From RGIG426 sp045639905 (lineage in GTDB: Bacteria; Bacillota; Clostridia; Oscillospirales; Acutalibacteraceae), in NCBI GenBank assembly GCA_045639905.1, contig JAZUDZ010000023.1:1-64000 (forward strand): a stretch of DNA of 64,000 nucleotides, given 5' to 3'. The translations under genes were made by a program, and so were the position numbers. Position 1 is the stretch's first letter. The number at the start of each line of letters is the position of its first letter. The notes below the pieces were generated by a model that worked only from the letters and a program-made list of their open reading frames with translations, was not told where the DNA came from and searched no databases. Below, in pieces: positions 58,887 to 64,000 of the stretch.

Positions 58887-61136
58887 ATGGCTAGAAAAAA
58901 GAAAGACGAAGAAATCAAGCAGGTTATGACACTCCCGGACAATGTCCATATTGAACGTGCCGGTTTTGTGGAAGAACAACATATTACAGACACACTGGAA
59001 ACCAACTATCTCCCCTATGCCATGAGCGTTATCATGTCTCGTGCCATACCGGAAATCGACGGGTTTAAACCCTCCCACAGAAAACTGCTGTACACAATGT
59101 ACAAGCAGGGTCTTTTGAAAGGCAACCGGAGTAAATCCGCCAATATCGTCGGTGCCACCATGAAACTCAACCCCCACGGTGATGCCGCCATTTATGAGAC
59201 GATGGTCCGTTTGGCAACCGGCAACGAAACATTGCTTCATCCGTACGTTGACTCAAAAGGAAACTTCGGTAAAGCCTATTCCTCCAGTATGGAATATGCC
59301 GCATCCCGTTACACGGAAGCGAAGCTTGCTCCCATTGCCGAAGAACTGTTCCGTGACATTGACAAAGACACGGTCGATTTTGTTGACAACTATGATGCCA
59401 CCACCACCGAACCGCTTTTATTCCCGGTTACATTCCCGTCCGTACTGGTCAACAGTAACCTGGGGATTGCCGTCGGCATGGCCAGCAACATCTGTTCCTT
59501 CAACTTAAACGAAGTTTGCGAAACCACCATTGCGTTGCTTCGTGACCCTGATCACGATATCACAACCACCCTGATGGCTCCCGATTTTTCCGGTGGAGGC
59601 AAATTGATTTACAACCCCGTAGACATTGCCAAGATTTATGAAACCGGTCGCGGATCCGTTCGTGTCCGTTCCGTCTACGAGTACAAAAAAGAAAACAACT
59701 GTATTGAGATTACCCAAATTCCGTCTTCCACTTCCCTTGAATCAATCATCGACAAGGTGATTGATTTGGTCAAGGCCAATAAAATCAAGGAAATTAACGA
59801 TATCCGTAACGAAACGGATTTGACGGGTTTGAAAATCACCATCGACCTTAAACGTGGTGTCGATCCGGATAAATTGATGAATCGCTTATACGCGTTGACG
59901 CCTCTTGAAGATTCTTTCGGATGCAATTTCAACATTTTGATAGGCGGCGTGCCGCAGGTGATGGGCGTTCGCGACATATTAAATGAGTGGATTGCTTTCC
60001 GAACGGAATGTGTCAAACGCCGTGTGTTCTACGATTTAACCAATGCCAAGAACAAACTGCACCTGCTGGAAGGGCTGCAAAAAATCCTCATGGATATTGA
60101 CAAGGCCATTTCCATCATTCGTGCCACCTCCGAAGAGGCAGAAGTTGTTCCCAATTTGATGATCGGGTTCGGTATTGATAAAATCCAGGCAGAATATGTG
60201 GCGGAAATTAAATTACGTCATTTGAACCGTGAGTATATTCTTAAACGCACTTCGGATTTGGAACAACTCAAAAAAGATATTGCCGACATGGAAGATATTT
60301 TGAAATCCAAAGCCCGTGTACGCAACATCATCATTGACGAACTGCGCAGTGTTGAGAAAAAATACGGTCAACCTCGTAAAACCGAGCTTTTATATGCTTC
60401 TGATATTCAAGAAGACATCAATGCAGAAGCCGAAGAAATTCCGAATTATCCTTGTACCTTCTTCTTTACCAAAGAGGGCTACTTCAAGAAAATCCAGCCG
60501 AACTCTTTGCGCATGAGCAGTGACCACAAATTCAAAGAAGGCGACTCAATGCTGCAAACCGTCGAGTCCGACAACACAAAAGAACTTCTCTTCTTCAGTA
60601 GCGGACACTCGGTATATAAATCCAGAGCCTGCGATTTTTCGGATACAAAAGCCAGTGTGCTCGGAGATTTCGTTGCCAACAAGTTAGACTTTGACAGCGG
60701 CGAAACCGCCATTTATATGGTTGTCACCGATGCCGCTTATAAAGGCTATATGGTTTTCTTCTACGAAAACGGAAAAGTGGCCAAGGTACCTCTGTCGGCT
60801 TATGAGACAAAAGCAAACCGCAAAAAGTTGATTAACGCGTACTCCGACAAGTCGGACTTGGTGGCTATGTTCTACATCGAAGAAGATTGCGAGTTTATGC
60901 TGAAATCCACTTCCGGAAAACATTTGCTTGTCCATACCGGTGCCGTTTCCCCCAAAACCACGAGGAACACCATCGGTGTCCAGGCAATGACCCTCAAAAA
61001 GAACCATCGTCTGGAAAAAGTCATCCCGTTCACGGAAGACATGGTAGCCAAACCGTCCCGTTATCGCACAAAGTCCTTGCCGGCTGCCGGGTCCAGTTTG
61101 ACTGCTGACGAAATTGGTGAACAATTGACTTTCTAA
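58887..61136 (+). CDS. Divergent GyrA/ParC-type topoisomerase subunit
   Basis: A 749-residue breakage-reunion subunit. The active-site Tyr lies in AASRYTE (about residue 141). LETNYLPYAMSVIMSRAIP and DGFKPSHRKLLY near the start are typical. A coiled-coil arm (about 410-490) is present. The C-terminal domain has no GyrA box, so DNA wrapping is probably weak and a decatenase (topoisomerase IV-like) role is favoured by inference. AAGGAGGTG precedes the ATG. It is coupled to the ATPase subunit. Confidence 0.9.
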   Translation: MARKKKDEEIKQVMTLPDNVHIERAGFVEEQHITDTLETNYLPYAMSVIMSRAIPEIDGFKPSHRKLLYTMYKQGLLKGNRSKSANIVGATMKLNPHGDAAIYETMVRLATGNETLLHPYVDSKGNFGKAYSSSMEYAASRYTEAKLAPIAEELFRDIDKDTVDFVDNYDATTTEPLLFPVTFPSVLVNSNLGIAVGMASNICSFNLNEVCETTIALLRDPDHDITTTLMAPDFSGGGKLIYNPVDIAKIYETGRGSVRVRSVYEYKKENNCIEITQIPSSTSLESIIDKVIDLVKANKIKEINDIRNETDLTGLKITIDLKRGVDPDKLMNRLYALTPLEDSFGCNFNILIGGVPQVMGVRDILNEWIAFRTECVKRRVFYDLTNAKNKLHLLEGLQKILMDIDKAISIIRATSEEAEVVPNLMIGFGIDKIQAEYVAEIKLRHLNREYILKRTSDLEQLKKDIADMEDILKSKARVRNIIIDELRSVEKKYGQPRKTELLYASDIQEDINAEAEEIPNYPCTFFFTKEGYFKKIQPNSLRMSSDHKFKEGDSMLQTVESDNTKELLFFSSGHSVYKSRACDFSDTKASVLGDFVANKLDFDSGETAIYMVVTDAAYKGYMVFFYENGKVAKVPLSAYETKANRKKLINAYSDKSDLVAMFYIEEDCEFMLKSTSGKHLLVHTGAVSPKTTRNTIGVQAMTLKKNHRLEKVIPFTEDMVAKPSRYRTKSLPAAGSSLTADEIGEQLTF

Positions 61137-61144
61137 AATTTTAC

Positions 61145-61173
61145 TTGCATTTTCCATGTCGCTATGGTATTAT
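61145..61173 (+). promoter_or_regulatory. secG promoter
   Basis: TTGCAT (61145-61150) and TATTAT (61168-61173) are 17 bases apart, 64 bases before the start codon. Confidence 0.7.
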
Positions 61174-61237
61174 ACTTTAGCGTTTTAGCGAAAATAAGAA
61201 TGATTGACGGAAGAAATTCCGATTGGAGGATATGAAA

Positions 61238-61486
61238 ATGAGCTGGTTAGCCTATGTTTTCGGCGGTGTTTTGATTGTTGCCGCTTTACTGATTATTGTG
61301 GTTATCTTGTTACAGCAAGGTTCCCAAGCAAACCTCGGTGCCATTGCCGGTGCCGCCGACTCTTTGTTTGACAAAGGTCGCGCCCGTTCCATGGACGAGT
61401 TCCTTGCCAAGTGGACCAAGTTCTTGGCCGGCGGCTTCTTTGTTTTGGTTTTTGCCGCCATGCTGCTTACCAAATTCGTATTTTAA
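61238..61486 (+). CDS. secG: Preprotein translocase subunit SecG
   Basis: An 82-residue SecG with two membrane helices (about 5-25 and 62-80). The conserved loop between them reads LLQQGSQANLGAIAGAADSLF. It aids SecYEG-driven export. TTGGAGG is 8 bases before ATG 61238; earlier in-frame starts (TTG 61223, ATG 61232) overlap the ribosome-binding site. Followed by a terminator. Confidence 0.93.
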   Translation: MSWLAYVFGGVLIVAALLIIVVILLQQGSQANLGAIAGAADSLFDKGRARSMDEFLAKWTKFLAGGFFVLVFAAMLLTKFVF

Positions 61487-61496
61487 GTAACGAACA

Positions 61497-61531
61497 AATA
61501 GCATCTGCTTTTCGCAGATGCTATTATTTTT
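61497..61531 (+). terminator. secG terminator
   Basis: A perfect 12-bp stem (61497-61508 with 61514-61525), then ATTTTTAA. It is 15 bases before the next start codon, so it may act as an attenuator for that gene. Confidence 0.8.
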
Positions 61532-61546
61532 AAGGAGGAACTAATC

Positions 61547-61711
61547 ATGAATATGCAAACATTAATGACTTCCGTTGCCACCGGTGAAGAAATCAAAATT
61601 TGGCCCTTTGTTGCCGTCGGTGCTGCCGTATTAGTCATCGTTCTCCTCTTCGTCGTCCCTGCCATTCTCAAAAAGAAAGAGAACAACAACGAGGACAACG
61701 ATAAAACCTAA
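61547..61711 (+). CDS. Small single-pass membrane protein
   Basis: A 54-residue protein, MNMQTLMTSVATGEEIKIWP and onward. It has one membrane helix (about 20-40) and a charged tail (KKKENNNEDNDKT), which predicts a cytoplasmic C-terminus. AAGGAGG is 8 bases before the ATG, a strong start. It is too short for automatic calling but has good coding signals. I do not recognise a family. It follows the secG terminator, and a two-way terminator follows it. Confidence 0.7.
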   Translation: MNMQTLMTSVATGEEIKIWPFVAVGAAVLVIVLLFVVPAILKKKENNNEDNDKT

Positions 61712-61720
61712 TGAACCGCG

Positions 61721-61761
61721 AAAAGACCTGAGGTGAGTTTCACCACCTCAGGTCTTTTTTT
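61721..61761. terminator. Bidirectional terminator between the small protein gene and ligA
   Basis: A perfect 15-bp stem (61721-61735 with 61744-61758), flanked by A-run and T-run. The two genes converge here. Confidence 0.9.
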
Positions 61762-63739
61762 ACTTCATCATTTGTAAAAGCGTGTCTTCGTCAATAACGG
61801 ATATACCAAGTTCCTGTGCTTTGGTTAGTTTACTTCCGGCCTCAGCCCCCGCTACCACATAGGTGGTTTTCTTCGATACACTGCCGGAGCATTTCCCTCC
61901 GTATTTTTCTATAAGAGCCGTTGCTTCCGAGCGTCCCATTGTCGGGAGGGTTCCCGTTAATACAAACGTCATTCCGGCAAACCGCTCATCGGCAACCTCC
62001 TCCATACAAGTCATATTCACTCCGGCCTCGCGAAGTTTTTCAACAAAATGTCTGGAAGAATCCATTTCAAAGAATCGAACAATACTCTTGGCCATGATCG
62101 GTCCAATGGTATCGACAGAAGAAAGTTCTTCTACCGAGGCATTCATAAAGGCATCCATCGTGCGGAATTTTCTGGCCAATATTTTGGCTGCCTTTTCTCC
62201 GATGTGACGAATTCCGAGTGCATAAATCACACGATATAAATCGTCGCCCTTGGACTTTTCAATGGCTTTTCGCATATTCTCCGCCGACTTTGCACCCAGT
62301 CGATCAATGGCCGCAACCTTCTCGTAATCCAGCGTGTATAAATCATAAGCATTTGCAATCAGTCCCTCGTCCAGCAATTGCGCAATGACTGCAGGCCCGA
62401 CACCATCAATATCCATAGCATCCCGTGCCGTAAAATGCTCAATATTTCGAGCTTGCTGAGCGGGACACTCGGGGTTGATACAACGAATGGCAGCCTCTCC
62501 TTCTTCTCGAATACATTCCCCTTGACAAACGGGACAAATGCGAGGCATCTCAAAGGGGACGGAATCCTCTGTGTGCGACGCAACACGAACAACCTCCGGA
62601 ATAATTTCACCGGCTTTTCGCAAAACGGCAACATCTCCAACACAAAGCCCTTTCTGGGCAATAAAATCTTCATTATGCAGCGTGGCACGGGCAACCGATG
62701 TTCCGGACAATGTCACCGGCTCAAAAATACCGACCGGCGTCAGCACGCCTGTACGTCCTACCTGGATTTCAATGTTTAACAGTTTTGTTTCCTTTTCCTC
62801 AGGAGGATACTTAAACGCCACGGCCCAGCGGGGAACTTTCGTTGTTGTTCCAAGCATCTGACGGGCGGAAAAATCATCGAGTTTAATTACAGCACCATCT
62901 GTATCAAACGGCAAATGCTTTCTTTCTTCTCCGAATGCTTCCACCGCCGCAATGGCTTCCTCCATATTGTCGGTTACACAGCAAGGAGAAATTGTTTCAA
63001 AACCCCATGCACGCATTTTTTTAAGAGAATCGGCATGCGATTCCACGGTAACGCCTTCCACCAATTGCAGGTTAAAAACAAAAATGGCCAATCCTCTGGC
63101 TGCAGCCACCGACGAATCCTTTTGCCTAAGAGAACCGGCTGCCGCATTTCTGGGATTTTTAAACGGATTCTCTCCGTTTTCTTCCTGCATGGTTACAAGT
63201 TTGGCAAACTGTTTTCGCGGCATATATACTTCGCCGCGTACGATTAGCCGCGGAATCGGCTCGGTTAAAGTTTTCGGAATACCGATGCACGACTGCAAAT
63301 TTGCGGTAACATCTTCACCGATAAGACCATTTCCACGGGTGGCACCGCGGACAAATTTTCCGTTTTCATACTCCAAAGACACCGATAAACCATCAATTTT
63401 CGGTTCCACCACGAAAACAGGATGATCCAGTTCCTCACAAACACGCAAACCGAAAGCCCGCACTTCATCAAGAGAAAACACATCCTGTAAACTAATCAGC
63501 GGAACCTCATGCGAAACCTCGGCAAACAAGGTAGAACGTTCACCGTGGACTCTTTGCGTATAGGAGTCCGGTGTAATCCACTCCGGAAATTCCGCCTCCA
63601 AGGCTTTCAGTTCTCTTGTTAAAGCATCAAACTCGTCATCTTCGATTTCAGGCGTATCGTTATCATAGTATAACCGACTATGATAATCTATAACCGCACG
63701 CAACTCTTCTATTCTGTTTTTTGCTTCTTCAGAAGTCAT
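61760..63739 (-). CDS. ligA: NAD-dependent DNA ligase LigA
   Basis: A 659-residue bacterial DNA ligase for nick sealing in replication. The Ia domain begins MTSEEAKNRIEELR. The adenylated lysine is K114 in EPKIDG. An OB domain, a four-Cys zinc finger (CPVCQGEC...CINPEC, about 400-425), helix-hairpin-helix repeats and a C-terminal BRCT domain (about 585-659) follow. GAGGAACG precedes the ATG. The cysK-type gene is 9 bases upstream in the same direction, so they share a transcript. Confidence 0.97.
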   Translation of the reverse strand: MTSEEAKNRIEELRAVIDYHSRLYYDNDTPEIEDDEFDALTRELKALEAEFPEWITPDSYTQRVHGERSTLFAEVSHEVPLISLQDVFSLDEVRAFGLRVCEELDHPVFVVEPKIDGLSVSLEYENGKFVRGATRGNGLIGEDVTANLQSCIGIPKTLTEPIPRLIVRGEVYMPRKQFAKLVTMQEENGENPFKNPRNAAAGSLRQKDSSVAAARGLAIFVFNLQLVEGVTVESHADSLKKMRAWGFETISPCCVTDNMEEAIAAVEAFGEERKHLPFDTDGAVIKLDDFSARQMLGTTTKVPRWAVAFKYPPEEKETKLLNIEIQVGRTGVLTPVGIFEPVTLSGTSVARATLHNEDFIAQKGLCVGDVAVLRKAGEIIPEVVRVASHTEDSVPFEMPRICPVCQGECIREEGEAAIRCINPECPAQQARNIEHFTARDAMDIDGVGPAVIAQLLDEGLIANAYDLYTLDYEKVAAIDRLGAKSAENMRKAIEKSKGDDLYRVIYALGIRHIGEKAAKILARKFRTMDAFMNASVEELSSVDTIGPIMAKSIVRFFEMDSSRHFVEKLREAGVNMTCMEEVADERFAGMTFVLTGTLPTMGRSEATALIEKYGGKCSGSVSKKTTYVVAGAEAGSKLTKAQELGISVIDEDTLLQMMK

Positions 63740-63748
63740 AACCGTTCC

Positions 63749-64000
63749 TCATTTCAAGAATCCGTCTACAGATAAATAATGCTCTCCGGTATCCGGAAGC
63801 AAAACAACTATTTTCTTTCCGACATTCTCAGGTCTTCTAGCAAGAATCTCTACAGCGGCAAGGGCTGCACCGGACGAAACGCCTACCAGGATCCCTTCTG
63901 TAAAGGCCATTTGCTTTCCACATTCATATGCCTGTTTTGTCGTTATTGTCAAAATTTCATCAAGCAAAGACGTATCAAGGGCTTTAGGAACAAAATTAGC
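63749..64000 (-). CDS. cysK: Cysteine synthase A, C-terminal part (cut by window edge)
   Basis: The last 83 residues of an O-acetylserine sulfhydrylase, which makes cysteine from O-acetylserine and sulfide with PLP. The reading frame runs off the window end. Visible hallmarks are ANFVPKALDTSLLDEI, GILVGVSSGAALAA and the closing VVLLPDTGEHYLS. The PLP lysine lies outside. It is upstream of ligA on the same strand. Confidence 0.9.
   Translation of the reverse strand, partial: ANFVPKALDTSLLDEILTITTKQAYECGKQMAFTEGILVGVSSGAALAAVEILARRPENVGKKIVVLLPDTGEHYLSVDGFLK

Noticed and set aside
1..64000. CRISPR arrays, tRNA or rRNA genes
   Set aside because: No regularly spaced repeats, cloverleaf-like sequences or rRNA segments were noticed on either strand by eye.

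Overview
The window looks like the chromosome of a Gram-positive anaerobe of the class Clostridia, probably a gut Oscillospirales/Ruminococcaceae-type bacterium. The evidence is moderate GC, strong AGGAGG ribosome-binding sites, short promoters of the TTGACA/TATAAT type, a SAM-I (S-box) riboswitch before metK, a T-box before thrS, DnaD/DnaC-type primosome genes, AddA, a PASTA-domain protein and a type I dockerin protein. The assignment is from gene content only.

Host part 1 (1-33235). yigZ and rpmE are on the minus strand. A plus-strand run follows: dnaD-like, dnaC-like, a zinc-ribbon/pseudokinase/PASTA membrane protein, a membrane protein, radA, a TSCPD-domain protein and an unknown gene. 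A minus-strand block holds a secreted dockerin protein, a small basic-tailed protein and a YfhO-type membrane protein. Next are an ATP-grasp protein, a polysaccharide flippase, polA, a YgiQ-type radical SAM protein and a MerR regulator. A minus block carries GNAT, a Cys-rich protein, metK under its riboswitch, a cyclase-family protein and a cytidylate-kinase-like protein. thrS (T-box), addA, rpsO and pnp follow, and then a minus-strand Cys-rich exported protein.

Mobile element (33236-50141, about 16.9 kb). This is an integrative and mobilizable element. It encodes a large serine recombinase, a relaxase, a MobC-like protein, ParM/ParR-like and ParB-like proteins, TnpV and a Cys-rich VLP protein. 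Its cargo is an XRE regulator, a LytTR response regulator, a soluble GHKL kinase and two ABC exporter half-transporters. A second, minus-strand module holds a DUF6076 protein, a sigma-like protein and an AlbA_2/ATPase regulator. No conjugation coupling protein or type IV secretion gene is visible, so it probably needs a helper. Both ends can be read directly: the two junctions reconstruct a palindromic attB and a palindromic attP around a shared AA dinucleotide. The attB was the intrinsic terminator of serA.

Host part 2 (50142-64000). serC-serA (serine biosynthesis) and a RodA/FtsW-type protein are on the minus strand. tsaE, tsaB, mutY and an SDR oxidoreductase overlap or nearly abut on the plus strand. 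They are followed by a divergent two-subunit type II topoisomerase, secG and an unlisted 54-residue membrane protein. ligA and the 3' end of a cysK-type gene, cut by the window edge, close the window on the minus strand.

The most unusual observations are the reconstructed att sites inside a terminator, a 10-base motif repeated in both the promoter and the coding region of the AlbA_2 gene, a 19-codon leader peptide spanning a terminator ahead of the element's mobilization operon, the pseudokinase, and several promoters nested in terminator hairpins.
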